Assembly (NCBI RefSeq): GCF_003351345.1
Contig: NZ_QQTO01000040.1
Span: 1-64,000 of the forward strand
Reading direction: 5' to 3'
DNA from: Allobosea caraganae
GTDB taxonomy: Bacteria; Pseudomonadota; Alphaproteobacteria; Rhizobiales; Beijerinckiaceae
Length of the DNA stretch: 64,000 nucleotides
Shown here piece after piece: positions 8,152 through 16,956 of the stretch. The position numbers and the translations under genes were made by a program. The stretch's first letter is position 1. Each line of letters starts with the position of its first letter. Below the pieces are notes generated by a model that worked only from the letters and a program-made list of their open reading frames with translations, was not told the DNA's origin and searched no databases.

Positions 8152-8949
8152 ATGCAAAACCTGATCGAAGCCATCGTTCTCGGCATCGTCGAGGGGCTTA
8201 CGGAATTCCTGCCGGTCTCCTCGACGGGGCACCTGCTGCTGCTGGGGCATTTCCTCGGCTTCGAGTCGAACGGCAAGACCTTCGAGATCCTGATCCAGCT
8301 CGGCGCGATCCTCGCCATCCTGCTGGTCTATTTCCGGCGCCTGCTCGACATCGCCATGCGGCTGCCCACCGATCCCGGCGCGCGGCGCTTCGTCATCGGC
8401 GCGCTGATCGCCTTCCTGCCCGCGGCGGTGATCGGCGCGCTTCTCGGCGGCTTCATCAAGAGCGTGCTGTTCAACCCCGTACTGGTCTGCTGCGCGCTGA
8501 TCGCCGGTGGTCTCGTGCTGCTGGTGGTCGACGAGCTCGAGCTCGAGGTGAAGCACACCGACGCGACCAAGTTCCCGCTGCCGATGTACCTGAAGATCGG
8601 CGCGATCCAGTGCCTGGCGATGATCCCCGGCGTCTCGCGCTCGGGCTCGACCATCGTCGGCGCGATGCTGCTCGGGGCCGACAAGCGCGCCGCGGCCGAG
8701 TTCTCGTTCTTCCTGGCGATGCCGACCATGGCCGGCGCCTTCACCTACGACCTGCTGAAGAACTACAAGAACCTGACCTCCGACGACATGACGCTGATCG
8801 TGGTCGGCTTCATCGCGGCGTTCTTCGCGGCGCTGTTGGTGGTCAAGACCTTCCTCGACTACGTCTCGCGCCGCGGCTTCACGCTGTTCGCCTGGTGGCG
8901 GATCATCGTGGGCGCGGCGGGGTTGGCCGGGCTGTGGGTGTTCGGCTGA
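8152..8949 (+). CDS. uppP: Undecaprenyl-diphosphatase UppP (BacA)
   Basis: A 265-aa inner-membrane enzyme that dephosphorylates undecaprenyl diphosphate, recycling the lipid carrier for peptidoglycan and other envelope polymers; overproduction gives bacitracin resistance. Both family signatures are present: EGLTEFLPVSSTGHLLLLG at about residues 14-32 and PGVSRSGSTIVGAMLLGADK at about 160-179. Several hydrophobic helices fit the polytopic family fold, and the length is normal. It is monocistronic here: divergent from GST and convergent with an SDR, with repeat A2 between. Confidence 0.95.
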   Translation: MQNLIEAIVLGIVEGLTEFLPVSSTGHLLLLGHFLGFESNGKTFEILIQLGAILAILLVYFRRLLDIAMRLPTDPGARRFVIGALIAFLPAAVIGALLGGFIKSVLFNPVLVCCALIAGGLVLLVVDELELEVKHTDATKFPLPMYLKIGAIQCLAMIPGVSRSGSTIVGAMLLGADKRAAAEFSFFLAMPTMAGAFTYDLLKNYKNLTSDDMTLIVVGFIAAFFAALLVVKTFLDYVSRRGFTLFAWWRIIVGAAGLAGLWVFG

Positions 8950-8970
8950 ACGCCGGCTTTCACTCTCCAC

Positions 8971-9064
8971 CGTCATGCTCGCCCTTGTGGCGAGCATCCA
9001 CGTCTTAGCCACGGTCCTTCATCAGCGAAGACATGGATGGTCGGGACAAGCCCGACCATGACGG
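8971..9064. repeat. Palindromic intergenic repeat family A, copy 2
   Basis: The left arm begins CGTCATGCTCGCCCTTGTGG and the right arm ends GACAAGCCCGACCATGACGG. It lies between the convergent genes uppP and the SDR at 9091, where it could terminate both transcripts. Confidence 0.9.
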
Positions 9065-9090
9065 GGAAAGCGTTGCGGCCGAATTCTCGG

Positions 9091-9840
9091 CTACAGCCGT
9101 AAGCCGCCATCGACCGCGATCTCGGCGCCGTTGATATAGGCGCCCTCCTCCGAGCAAAGCAGCAAGGCCACGCCGGCGCAGTCGCGGGCTGAGCCTAGTC
9201 GCGCCAGCGGGATGCGGCCGAGAACGATCGATTCATAGGCCGGGTCGGTCAGCACCGCGCGGTTGCGGTCGGTCAGGATCGCGCCGGGCTGGATGATGTT
9301 GCAGGTCACGTCCGGCGCGCGCAGCGTGCGGGCGAGGTTGAGGATCATGTTGGTCTGCGCCGCCTTGGTCGCGGCGTAATAGAAATGCGTCGGGTTGGGC
9401 CTGGCTTCCTGGACGCTGCCGATCGCGATGATCCGCCCGAAGCCGCGTGCCACCATGCCAGGCAGGAAGGCCTGGATCAGCCTTACGGTGGCATGGAGGT
9501 TGATCTCGGTCTGCGCCGCCATGGCGTCCTCCGAGAGCTTGTCCCAGGTCTCGCGGGTCTCGACGGAGGCGCAGAGCACCAGGATGTCGGGCAGGTGCCC
9601 TTCGGCCTCCAGCACCTCGCGCATGCGGGCCGGCGCCGCCGGCTCGGCCAGATCGGCGATCAGCGGGCTCGCGGACAAGCCCGCGCCATGCAATTGCGCC
9701 AGCGCCTGCTCTGCCGCCGCCGCATCGCGATCGTGGACGACGAGATGCGCGCCGGCCTGCGCCAGCCTTTCGCCGATGGCGAGTCCGATGCCGCGCGCAG
9801 CGCCGGTGACCAGCGCGGTGCGCCCGTGAAGTGCAGCCAT
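9091..9840 (-). CDS. SDR-family oxidoreductase
   Basis: A 249-aa classical short-chain dehydrogenase/reductase. The NAD(P)-binding glycine motif is TGAARGIGLAIG near the N terminus. The catalytic residues are Ser in IIAIGSVQEA and the YxxxK motif in YYAATKAAQ. The C terminus ends NGAEIAVDGGLRL, as usual for SDRs. Substrate unknown. It lies downstream of the substrate-binding protein gene at 9980 on the same strand, separated by repeat C1, so it may belong to the same sugar or sugar-acid catabolic locus. That grouping is an inference. Confidence 0.85.
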   Translation of the reverse strand: MAALHGRTALVTGAARGIGLAIGERLAQAGAHLVVHDRDAAAAEQALAQLHGAGLSASPLIADLAEPAAPARMREVLEAEGHLPDILVLCASVETRETWDKLSEDAMAAQTEINLHATVRLIQAFLPGMVARGFGRIIAIGSVQEARPNPTHFYYAATKAAQTNMILNLARTLRAPDVTCNIIQPGAILTDRNRAVLTDPAYESIVLGRIPLARLGSARDCAGVALLLCSEEGAYINGAEIAVDGGLRL

Positions 9841-9886
9841 ATCTCTACAATGCTCTCTGATCAGACAGGATCGCCTCGACCAAAAC

Positions 9887-9973
9887 CGTCATTGCGAGCG
9901 TAAGCGAAGCAATCCAGGGGGTCTCGCGCAGTCCCCCTGGATTGCTTCGTCGCTACGCTCCTCGCAATGACGG
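9887..9973. repeat. Palindromic intergenic repeat family C, copy 1
   Basis: The left arm is CCGTCATTGCGAGCG...GAAGCAATCCAGGGGG and the right arm is CCCCCTGGATTGCTTC...CGCAATGACGG. Other copies are at 38583 and 56901. It separates two minus-strand genes. Confidence 0.9.
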
Positions 9974-9979
9974 CTTGCC

Positions 9980-11257
9980 TCAGCCCAGCAGAGGCTTCAC
10001 GCGCTTGACGGCGTCGTCCATCGCCTGTTGTGCCGGCTTGATACCAAGCACCGCTGCTTGAGTCTCCTCGATGAAGATGTCGTGGGCGCGGGCCTGCTCG
10101 TCGAAGGCGGGCAGGTGGATGCGGCTCGCCTTCAGTGCCGCGGCCTCGTCGGCGGCATAGGGCATGGCCGCGATCAGCGCCGGGTCGGCATAGGTCGAGA
10201 CGCGGGTCGGGCCATTGCCGTTCAGGGCCATCGCCTTGGTGCCGGCCTTGGAGGAGAGCGCGCGGATCAGGTCCCAGCTCAGCGGTTTCTGCTTGGCGTT
10301 CTTCGGGATGGCCAGCGACCAGTATTCGACGGTCGGCGCGAAACTGACCTTGCCGATGAGGTCCGAGGCCATCGGCGGCAGCAGCGACTTGAAGCGCCCG
10401 CCATACTTGCCCTTGCTGGCGTCGTTATAGGTCACCAGTCTAGCGAAGGGGTTGATGGTCATGGCCGCCCTGCCCTGCTGCATCCAGCTGGTGATCTCCT
10501 CGTTGTTCACTGTGGCGAAGCTCCGCGGCAGCACGCCGGCCTTGTAGAGCTCGGCCAGCGTGGTCAGCGCCTTGACCATGCCGGGCTCGGCCGCGACGAG
10601 CTTGCCGTCCGGCGTCATGTAGTCGCCGCCGAGGCAGCGGGCCAGCGTCAGGAAGTTCGAGGCGAAGACGGCGGTGAAGGCGAGGCCGTAGACCTGCGTG
10701 CCGTCGTCGCGCTTGAAGGTGAGCTTGCGCGCCGCCTCGATCAGCTCCTCGAACGTCGCCGGCAGCTTGACGCCGCGCTCCTCGAGCAGCGCCTCGTTAT
10801 AGATCAGCGCGTTGGTGGCGTGGCGGACGGGGATGCCGTGCAGGGCGCCGTCCAGCTTGAGCGGCGCGATCAGGCCGGGCGCGAAATCCTCCGGCGATTC
10901 CAGCGCCGCCTCCTTCATCAGGCCGTCCAGCGGCTCGAACAGCCGGAGGTTGCGCGGCACGGCGCGGCCGTTGAGCAGGTAGCCGACATCGATCGAGGTC
11001 TCGCCCAGCGTGACCTCGCGCAGCAGCCGCTCGTGGATGGCGTTGTTGTCGCCGAAGGTGACCCAGTTGATGCCGGCACCGGATTGCTGGCGCCAGGCCT
11101 CGGTGGCGTCGCCGCCCGGGCCGGTGGTGGCGCAGGTCTGGTGGACGCGGTGGCCGAGCGCGGTCAGCGTCTTGGCCTGCGCCAGGGACGGAAAGGCCGC
11201 GAGCGCAGCGGTACCGGCGGTTCCGGTGAGCAGGGTGCGTCGGGAAATGGCGTGCAT
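9980..11257 (-). CDS. Extracellular solute-binding protein 1 of a three-paralogue set
   Basis: A 425-aa family-1-type periplasmic binding protein. The N terminus (MHAISRRTLLTGTAGTAALA, cleavage near SLAQA) has a twin-arginine SRRTLL motif, suggesting Tat export. The mature protein has the alternating hydrophobic layout of sugar-binding proteins and the segment ALNGNGPTRVSTYADPAL shared with its two neighbours. It is the most distal gene of the minus-strand operon GntR-SBP3-SBP2-dehydrogenase-SBP1. The ligand is probably a carbohydrate or sugar acid, judging from the catabolic genes beside it. No ATPase gene is adjacent. Confidence 0.85.
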   Translation of the reverse strand: MHAISRRTLLTGTAGTAALAAFPSLAQAKTLTALGHRVHQTCATTGPGGDATEAWRQQSGAGINWVTFGDNNAIHERLLREVTLGETSIDVGYLLNGRAVPRNLRLFEPLDGLMKEAALESPEDFAPGLIAPLKLDGALHGIPVRHATNALIYNEALLEERGVKLPATFEELIEAARKLTFKRDDGTQVYGLAFTAVFASNFLTLARCLGGDYMTPDGKLVAAEPGMVKALTTLAELYKAGVLPRSFATVNNEEITSWMQQGRAAMTINPFARLVTYNDASKGKYGGRFKSLLPPMASDLIGKVSFAPTVEYWSLAIPKNAKQKPLSWDLIRALSSKAGTKAMALNGNGPTRVSTYADPALIAAMPYAADEAAALKASRIHLPAFDEQARAHDIFIEETQAAVLGIKPAQQAMDDAVKRVKPLLG

Positions 11258-11282
11258 GGTGCCTACCTCGCAACGTTCGGTT

Positions 11283-12212
11283 TCAGGCCGCGGCGGTCTG
11301 TTCGCTCAAGCGGATTTCGACCCCGGCGCGCTCGCTGACCAGGCGCAGGATGCTGGTGAAGTCGTCGCGCGGGAATTGCTCGGTGGTCTCGTCGAGCAGC
11401 GCCAGCACGGCCGTGCCGAGCGTGAGCGGAACGCCGATCTGCTCGGCGAGCTTGGTGGCGAGGCGCTGGTCCTTGCGGGCGAGGCGCGACATGAAGCCCG
11501 GCGAGAAATCGCCGAGGAAGGCCTTGCCCGGCATCAGCTTGTGCAGCCAGGCATTGTTGGTGCCGGTGCCGCCGCTGATCTTGACCATCAGGTCGAGCGG
11601 CAGGCCCGCCTTCAGGCCGATCGTCATGGCCTCGGCAATGGCGCTGACGATGCCGGCCGAGAGGAAGTTGTTGACGAGCTTCATCGCGGTGCCGTTGCCG
11701 AGCTCGCCGCAATGCGTGATCGTATCGGCCATCCGGCGCAGCAGCGGCTCGACCTCCTGGAAGACCGCGAGGTCGCCGCCGATCATCAGCGCGAGCGTGC
11801 CGGCCCGGGCGTTCTCGACGCCGCGCGCGACCGGGCTGTCGATCATCCGGATGCCGCGCGCCGCGAGGCGAGCGCCGACGCGGCGGCTGGTGACCGGGTC
11901 GATCGTGCTCATGTCGACATAGATCAAGCCGGAGGGCGCATTCGCCTCGATGCCGTCAGGGCCCAGCGCCGTCGCCTCGACGTCCGGCGCATCGGGCAGC
12001 ATGGTGATGACCACGTCGCTCTGGCGCACGAGCTCGGCGATGGTCGCGGCGCGTTTGGCGCCGGCTGTCTGCGCCTCGGCGAGCGCGGCTTCGCTGAGAT
12101 CGAAGACCGTCAGCGGGTAGCCGGCGCGCAACACGTTGAGCGCCATCGGCAGGCCCATCGTGCCGATGCCGATGAAGCCGATCCGGGCGGTGGGAGACAA
12201 AGTGGCAGCCAT
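11283..12212 (-). CDS. NAD(P)-dependent beta-hydroxyacid dehydrogenase (3-hydroxyisobutyrate dehydrogenase family)
   Basis: About 309 aa. RIGFIGIGTMGLPMALNVLR is the dinucleotide-binding GxGxMG motif of the family. DSPVARGVENARAGTLALMIGG is the substrate loop, and GNGTAMKLVNNFLSAG carries the catalytic Lys. Relatives include tartronate semialdehyde reductase and 3-hydroxyisobutyrate dehydrogenase. The ATG at 12212-12210 shares one base with the stop of the upstream binding-protein gene (TGATG), so translation is coupled. A role in oxidising or reducing a hydroxyacid derived from the imported substrate is inferred from the operon. A longer open frame upstream is only an antisense-like extension. 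Confidence 0.85.
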   Translation of the reverse strand: MAATLSPTARIGFIGIGTMGLPMALNVLRAGYPLTVFDLSEAALAEAQTAGAKRAATIAELVRQSDVVITMLPDAPDVEATALGPDGIEANAPSGLIYVDMSTIDPVTSRRVGARLAARGIRMIDSPVARGVENARAGTLALMIGGDLAVFQEVEPLLRRMADTITHCGELGNGTAMKLVNNFLSAGIVSAIAEAMTIGLKAGLPLDLMVKISGGTGTNNAWLHKLMPGKAFLGDFSPGFMSRLARKDQRLATKLAEQIGVPLTLGTAVLALLDETTEQFPRDDFTSILRLVSERAGVEIRLSEQTAAA

Positions 12213-13507
12213 CAGGATTTCACCATGGGTTCGACGCGGCGCTTGAGATCGGCGAGGCCCTGCTCGGGCGTGACCTGGCCAAGGGCGACGGCCTGGACGG
12301 CCTGAGCGAGGGCATCGCCGGCCTCGACGGCACGGTCGAAGGCGGGCAGCGGCGGGCGGGCGACGGCCAGCACCTGGGCCTCGGCCGCGGCATAGGGCAC
12401 GGCGTCCTTGACGCGCTGGTCCTCGTAGGCCGAGGCGCGGATCGGGCCGTTGCCGTTGAGGGCCCCGCGGATCACCGCCTCCTTGGCGGTCATCGCCTTG
12501 ACCAGCGACCAGGCGAGCTCCTTGTTGCGCGAGTTCTTCGGGATGACGAAGGACCAGAACTCGGTCGTGCCGACGATGGCCCCAGTGCCGAGATCGCGCG
12601 AGGCCGGCGGCGCGATCGCGCTGATCTTGCCGGGAAACTGGCTCTTCTGCGGGTCGTTGAAGGCGAAGTACCGGCCAAAGGCGAAATGGCACATCGCCGC
12701 CCGCCCGGCCTGCATCTGGGTGATGACCTCGTCCTGCTTGAGCGTCGCGAAATTGCGCGGCAGGGCGCGCGCGGCGTAGAGGTCGCGGAAGACCTCGAAG
12801 GTCTTCAGCATGCCGGCCTCGTTGGGCAGGACCTTGAGGTCCTCGCTGATGAAGGGCGCGCCCCAGGCGAGCGACAGCGTCACCATGTTGACGTAGCTGA
12901 CGCCCTCCATCGCGAAGCCGCTGACCGGCACGCCCGCGGCATTGGTGAAGGTCGTCGCCTTCGCGACCTCGATCATCTCCTCGATCGTCTTCGGCGTCGC
13001 GACCTTGCGCTCGGCGAGGATGGCCTCGTTGACGTGCAGCCCGGTCGTGGCATGGCGGAACGGGATGCCCCTGATCGAGCTGTCGACGCTCAGGGCCTTG
13101 ACCATGCCCGGCGCGACCCCGGCGAAGTCCTCGATCGGGTCGCTCTTCTGGAGCGCGTCGAGCGGCTCCATCAGCCGGAGCACGCGGGGCACGGCGAGGG
13201 TGTTGACGACGAAGCCGAGGTCGAAGCTCGTCTCGGAGAGGCTGGCCTCGCGCAGCAGGCGCTCGTGCAGCGGCGCGACGTCGAAGGTCGCCCAGTTGAC
13301 GCCGGCGCCGGTCGCCTTCGACCATTCGCCGATGATGTCGCCGCCCTTGCCGCCCTCGCCCGTCAGGACGTTGCGGTGGACGCGGTGGCTGATGATGTTG
13401 AGCGACTTGGCCTGCGCCCGCACCAAGGCGGGCATGGCCAGCACCGGGAGCGCGAGCGCGGTCCCGGCCAGAAGCGCGCGGCGCGACGGCTGGTGAAGCT
13501 TCGTCAT
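12212..13507 (-). CDS. Extracellular solute-binding protein 2 of a three-paralogue set
   Basis: A 431-aa periplasmic binding protein. MTKLHQPSRRALLAGTALAL has an SRRALL twin-arginine motif, with cleavage probably after LVRAQA. It shares with its flanking paralogues the segments NIISHRVHRN, GVNWATFDVAPLHERLLREA, FRHATTGLH, NDPQKSQFPGKI, IPKNSRNKELAWSLVKAM and LNGNGPIRASAY. The start at 13507 lies 11 bp after the SBP3 stop, and its own stop overlaps the dehydrogenase start. High internal similarity indicates tandem duplication; I did not compute identity. Ligand unknown, probably related to that of the other two copies. Confidence 0.85.
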   Translation of the reverse strand: MTKLHQPSRRALLAGTALALPVLAMPALVRAQAKSLNIISHRVHRNVLTGEGGKGGDIIGEWSKATGAGVNWATFDVAPLHERLLREASLSETSFDLGFVVNTLAVPRVLRLMEPLDALQKSDPIEDFAGVAPGMVKALSVDSSIRGIPFRHATTGLHVNEAILAERKVATPKTIEEMIEVAKATTFTNAAGVPVSGFAMEGVSYVNMVTLSLAWGAPFISEDLKVLPNEAGMLKTFEVFRDLYAARALPRNFATLKQDEVITQMQAGRAAMCHFAFGRYFAFNDPQKSQFPGKISAIAPPASRDLGTGAIVGTTEFWSFVIPKNSRNKELAWSLVKAMTAKEAVIRGALNGNGPIRASAYEDQRVKDAVPYAAAEAQVLAVARPPLPAFDRAVEAGDALAQAVQAVALGQVTPEQGLADLKRRVEPMVKS

Positions 13508-13518
13508 GACACCCTCCC

Positions 13519-14817
13519 CTAGGCCGGGAGCAGCGGCTGGACGCGCTTGACCAGCGAGGCCATCGCCTCCTCCGGCGTCTTCATGCCGAGCACGGCGGCC
13601 TCGGCCTCCTCCTTGAACAGGTCGCCGGCGCGCGCCGCCTCGTCGAAGGCCGGCAGCGGCACGCGCGCCACCTTCAGCACCTTCAGCTCCTCGGCCGCAT
13701 AGGGCACGGTCGCGGCGAAGCCGGCATCGGCATAGGTCGAGGCGCGGACCGGGCCGTTGCCGTTGAGGGCGGCGCCCAGCGTCGCCTGCTTCGAGGACAT
13801 CGCCTTGATGAAGCTCCAGGCGAGGTCCTTGCGCTTGGAGTTCTTGGGAATGCAGAGGCCCCAGAACTCGACCTTGGCCGGGGCGGCATCGTACTTGCCG
13901 GCCAGCGTCTTCGAGGCTGGAACGGCGATCGTCTTGATCTTGCCGGGGAATTTCGACTTCTGCGGGTCGTTGTAGATGCGGTTGCGGCCCATGCTCTGCA
14001 GGCTCATCGCGGCGCGGCCGGTCTGCATCCAGACGTTGACGTCCTCCGTGGAGAGCGTCGCGAAATTGCGCGGGAAGGCGCCGGCCTGGAAGAGCTCGCG
14101 CAGCAGCCTGATCGCGTTCAGCATCGGCGGCTGGTCGGCGACGCATTTGTAATCCGGCGTGATGAAGTCGCCATCCCAGGCGCGGGCGATGTCGATGACG
14201 TTGGGATAGGTGACGCCCGGCATGCACAGGCCGACCACGGCGGTGCCGTCGGCCCTGCGATAGGTGCAGGCGCGGGCCATCTCGACCATTTCCTCGATCG
14301 TGGCCGGGGGCTTGCTGAAGCCCTTCTCGGCCAGCAATTCCTCATTGTAGTGCAGGCCGGAGGAGGCGTGGCGGAAGGGCACCGCGACCTGCTTGCCGCC
14401 GACCTTCATACCCTCCATCAGACCGGGGAAGATGTCGGCGGCGTCATCGAGCGGATCGCGCTTCATGAAGTCGTCGAGCGGCTCGAACAGGCTGGCGGCG
14501 CGCGGCACGGCCTGCGTGTTGAGCAGGAAGCCGACATCGACCGAGGTCTCGCCCAGGCTCGCCTCGCGGAACAGGCGCTCCTGCAACGGGCCGGTGTCGA
14601 AGGTGGTCCATTGCACCGTGGTGCCGTTCTTCTCGCACCATGCCTTGGTGATGTCGCCGCCCTGCGCGCCGGTCGCGACCGTCTGCATGACGCGATGCGC
14701 AAAGAGGTTGAGCGGCGCGGTCTGCGCCAGCGCGGCTGCGCTGTCGAGCCCGACGAAGCTCAGTCCGACGAAGCCTCCGAGGACCTGCCTACGGTCCAGC
14801 CCTGTCCCTGCTGTCAT
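13519..14817 (-). CDS. Extracellular solute-binding protein 3 of a three-paralogue set
   Basis: A 432-aa periplasmic binding protein. MTAGTGLDRRQVLGGFVGLS contains a DRRQVL twin-arginine motif before the hydrophobic core and an ALAQT cleavage site. Residue patterns match SBP2 closely (LFAHRVMQTV, LQERLFREASLGETSVDVGF, FRHASSGLHYNEELLAEKG, NDPQKSKFPGKI, IPKNSKRKDLAWSFIKAM, LNGNGPVRASTYAD). Its start codon lies inside the last 29 bp of the upstream GntR gene, so regulator and binding protein are co-transcribed and probably translationally coupled. Two permeases encoded divergently 2 kb away are the likely membrane partners. Confidence 0.85.
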   Translation of the reverse strand: MTAGTGLDRRQVLGGFVGLSFVGLDSAAALAQTAPLNLFAHRVMQTVATGAQGGDITKAWCEKNGTTVQWTTFDTGPLQERLFREASLGETSVDVGFLLNTQAVPRAASLFEPLDDFMKRDPLDDAADIFPGLMEGMKVGGKQVAVPFRHASSGLHYNEELLAEKGFSKPPATIEEMVEMARACTYRRADGTAVVGLCMPGVTYPNVIDIARAWDGDFITPDYKCVADQPPMLNAIRLLRELFQAGAFPRNFATLSTEDVNVWMQTGRAAMSLQSMGRNRIYNDPQKSKFPGKIKTIAVPASKTLAGKYDAAPAKVEFWGLCIPKNSKRKDLAWSFIKAMSSKQATLGAALNGNGPVRASTYADAGFAATVPYAAEELKVLKVARVPLPAFDEAARAGDLFKEEAEAAVLGMKTPEEAMASLVKRVQPLLPA

Positions 14818-15580
14818 TGTTGTCTTCCTCCCGGATTGTCGCGATTTCCGCGATGGCGGCTTCAGCCGCTTCGAAATGCTTGCTCATGGCTCGCTCGGCC
14901 CATTCGGCGTCACCGGCGCGAATGGCTTGAACCACCTCGACATGGCGCTCGTAGGTCTTGCGCCAGTCGCCGGTGTTGCGGGTGCTCCGCGAGTTGAACA
15001 GCTCCATGATCTCCCGATTCAACGGGCGCAGCGCCCGGATCTGGAGGTCGAGCAAGGTGTTGCCGGCCGAGGCGGCGATGGCCTCGTGGAAGTCGAGATC
15101 GGCCTCGATCCAGCGCGGCACGTCGGCCCAGGAGGTTTCGAGCCGCTTCAGGATCTCGGTCAGCCTGATGACATCGGCCTCCGAGCGGCGCTCGGCGCTG
15201 TAGCGCGCGATCGGCGGCTCGAGCACGCGGCGCAGCTCGACGGCCTCGGTCAGGCCGGTCTTGCTGCCGCGCACGGCGAAGCGGAAGAAGCGGTCGAGCG
15301 GAGCGGCGTCGAGCGCCTGCACCCGCGTCGGCTTGCCCTGCTGGATATGGACGACGCCCATCGCCGCGAGCTGGCGGATGGCCTCGCGCGCGATCGGCTT
15401 GCTGACGCCGAAGGAGGCGGCCATGCGCGCCTCCGAGGGCAGCAGGTCGCCGGGCTTCAGCCGGCCGTCATGGATCGCCTGGGTGATGCGCTGGATCAGG
15501 GCGTCGCCGAGCCGCGTCGGCACCACGTCCGCATCGGCGAACGGGTCGTCCTCGATCAGGGCGGCAGCAGCATCGGTCAT
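14789..15580 (-). CDS. GntR-family (FCD) transcriptional regulator
   Basis: A 263-aa FadR-subfamily regulator. The winged helix-turn-helix is at about residues 24-90 (LKPGDLLPSEARMAASFGVS, then REAIRQLAAMGVV). The FCD ligand domain follows, with metal- or ligand-binding positions in DLDFHEAIAASAGN and the terminal YERHVEVVQAIRAGD...SKHFEAA segment. Such proteins usually repress sugar-acid or amino-acid catabolic genes and are released by an intermediate. It is divergent from the enolase-family gene, and the shared 248-bp region contains two dyads that could be its operators. It is the first gene of the minus-strand operon. Confidence 0.9.
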   Translation of the reverse strand: MTDAAAALIEDDPFADADVVPTRLGDALIQRITQAIHDGRLKPGDLLPSEARMAASFGVSKPIAREAIRQLAAMGVVHIQQGKPTRVQALDAAPLDRFFRFAVRGSKTGLTEAVELRRVLEPPIARYSAERRSEADVIRLTEILKRLETSWADVPRWIEADLDFHEAIAASAGNTLLDLQIRALRPLNREIMELFNSRSTRNTGDWRKTYERHVEVVQAIRAGDAEWAERAMSKHFEAAEAAIAEIATIREEDNNDSRDRAGP

Positions 15581-15612
15581 TCACAAGCTCCAAAAGGCCA
15601 TCGAGAACCCTC

Positions 15613-15724
15613 AGCCCTCATCCTGAGGAGCCATTCCCCTTGGAATGGCGTCTCGAAGGATGCTTCCAGCGCGCTCTGGAACACCCTTCGAGACGCCGCT
15701 TCGCGGCTCCTCAGGGTGAGGGCT
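15613..15724. repeat. Palindromic intergenic repeat family B, copy 2
   Basis: AGCCCTCATCCTGAGGAGCC and its complement GGCTCCTCAGGGTGAGGGCT bound the element. The inner stem pairs GGATGCTTCCAGCGCGC with GCTCTGGAACACCC imperfectly. It lies inside the divergent regulatory region of the three-binding-protein locus, about 30 bp from the GntR start. Confidence 0.9.
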
Positions 15725-15766
15725 GTGTTTCCAAACAGCCTGCAACGACATGATTGACAGATGCCA

Positions 15767-15798
15767 GCCAAGTTGGCAACTGTTCAACCTATCAGATA
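15767..15798. promoter_or_regulatory. Two candidate GntR operators upstream of the dehydratase gene
   Basis: GCCAAGTTGGC (15767-15777) and TATCAGATA (15790-15798) are perfect short palindromes, 12 bases apart, 31-62 bp before the dehydratase start. TTGACA at 15754-15759 is a possible -35 element, but I see no clear -10. FCD-type GntR proteins often bind paired short dyads in such divergent regions; assignment to this regulator is inference. Confidence 0.4.
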
Positions 15799-15828
15799 AG
15801 TTACCGTCCTGGGGAGGACGCCATCGCC

Positions 15829-16953
15829 ATGCCGGCTCGCAGCATCTCGCAGATCGTTGCCTATCCGCTGCGCGCCGTGCTGGCCAAGGTCCAGCGCACC
15901 TCGCAGGGCGATTATCCCGCGATCGAGATCGTAGTGGTCGAGGTCACGACCAGCGACGGCATCACCGGCTTCGGCGAGGGGCTGTGCCGGCGCGGCGCGG
16001 CCGGCTATGCGCGGCTGATCGACGAGGCGCTCTCGCCGCGCCTGATCGGCAAGGACCCCGCCGACCGGCGGGCGCTGTGGAAGCTGATGCGCGGCGCACT
16101 CTCCGGCCAGCCAGGCGGGCAGATCGTCGAGGCAATCTCGGCCATCGACATCGCGCTCTGGGACATCGCCGGCAAAGCCGCGGGCGTGCCGATCCACAAG
16201 CTGCTCGGCGGCATGGGGCGGACGCAGGTTCCCGCCTACGCCTCCTCGATCAACTGGCTCGACGACGCCACGGTCGAGGGCGAGGTCGCGGCCGCGCTGA
16301 AGGCCGGCTTCCGCGAGATCAAGGTCAAGCTCGGCCACCCGCTCAAGGACGCGATCGCGCGGGCCAAGTTCGTGCGCAAGCTCGCCGGCGACGAGATCGC
16401 GCTCTATGTCGACGCCAACTGGGCCTATGACGTCGACGACGCGCTGATCGTCGGGCGGGCGTTGTCCGATCTCGGCTACGGCTTCTTCGAGGAGCCGATC
16501 GCGCCGCATGACCGCGCCGGCTATCGCCGCCTCGCCCAGCACCTGCCGATCCGGCTCGCCGCCGGCGAGAGCGACTATGTCGCCTCCGAGGCGCTGGCGA
16601 TGCTGCAGGAGCGCTCGCTCGGGCTGATCCAGCCCGACGTGACCCGCTCCGGCGGCATCACCGAGACCTGGCGCATCGCCGAGCTGGCAGCGAGCTTCAA
16701 CACTGCTTATGCGCCGCATGTCGGCTGGTCCGGCGCGATCTGCGTTGCCGCCAGCCTTCAATTGGCGGCGGCGGCCGAAACGCTGCGCACCTTCGAGTGC
16801 ATGGTCTACGCCAACCCCCTGCGCGACTCGTTCACGCATCCGGTCGTCGGCGAGGGCAGTCAGCTCGTCGATGGGCAGCTGATCGTGCCGCAGGGGCCGG
16901 GCCTGGGCATCGAGATCGACCGCGACATGCTCGCGCGCTACCGGATCGCCTGA
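15829..16953 (+). CDS. Mandelate racemase/muconate lactonizing family protein (likely sugar-acid dehydratase)
   Basis: A 374-aa enolase-superfamily enzyme. Visible active-site elements are the KxK pair (Lys165, Lys167 in FREIKVKLGH), metal ligands Asp195 (VDANWAY), Glu221/222 (FFEEPIAPHD) and Glu247 (AAGESDY), and an Asp270/His297 dyad (IQPDVTRSGG, APHVGWSG). This places it in the mandelate racemase subgroup, whose members mostly dehydrate or epimerise acid sugars. The start ATG at 15829 follows a GGGGAGGA ribosome site; a longer in-frame start at 15754 would run through the operator region. It leads an operon with two permeases and two uncharacterised genes. The exact substrate is not predictable. 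Confidence 0.88.
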   Translation: MPARSISQIVAYPLRAVLAKVQRTSQGDYPAIEIVVVEVTTSDGITGFGEGLCRRGAAGYARLIDEALSPRLIGKDPADRRALWKLMRGALSGQPGGQIVEAISAIDIALWDIAGKAAGVPIHKLLGGMGRTQVPAYASSINWLDDATVEGEVAAALKAGFREIKVKLGHPLKDAIARAKFVRKLAGDEIALYVDANWAYDVDDALIVGRALSDLGYGFFEEPIAPHDRAGYRRLAQHLPIRLAAGESDYVASEALAMLQERSLGLIQPDVTRSGGITETWRIAELAASFNTAYAPHVGWSGAICVAASLQLAAAAETLRTFECMVYANPLRDSFTHPVVGEGSQLVDGQLIVPQGPGLGIEIDRDMLARYRIA

Positions 16954-16956
16954 GCG

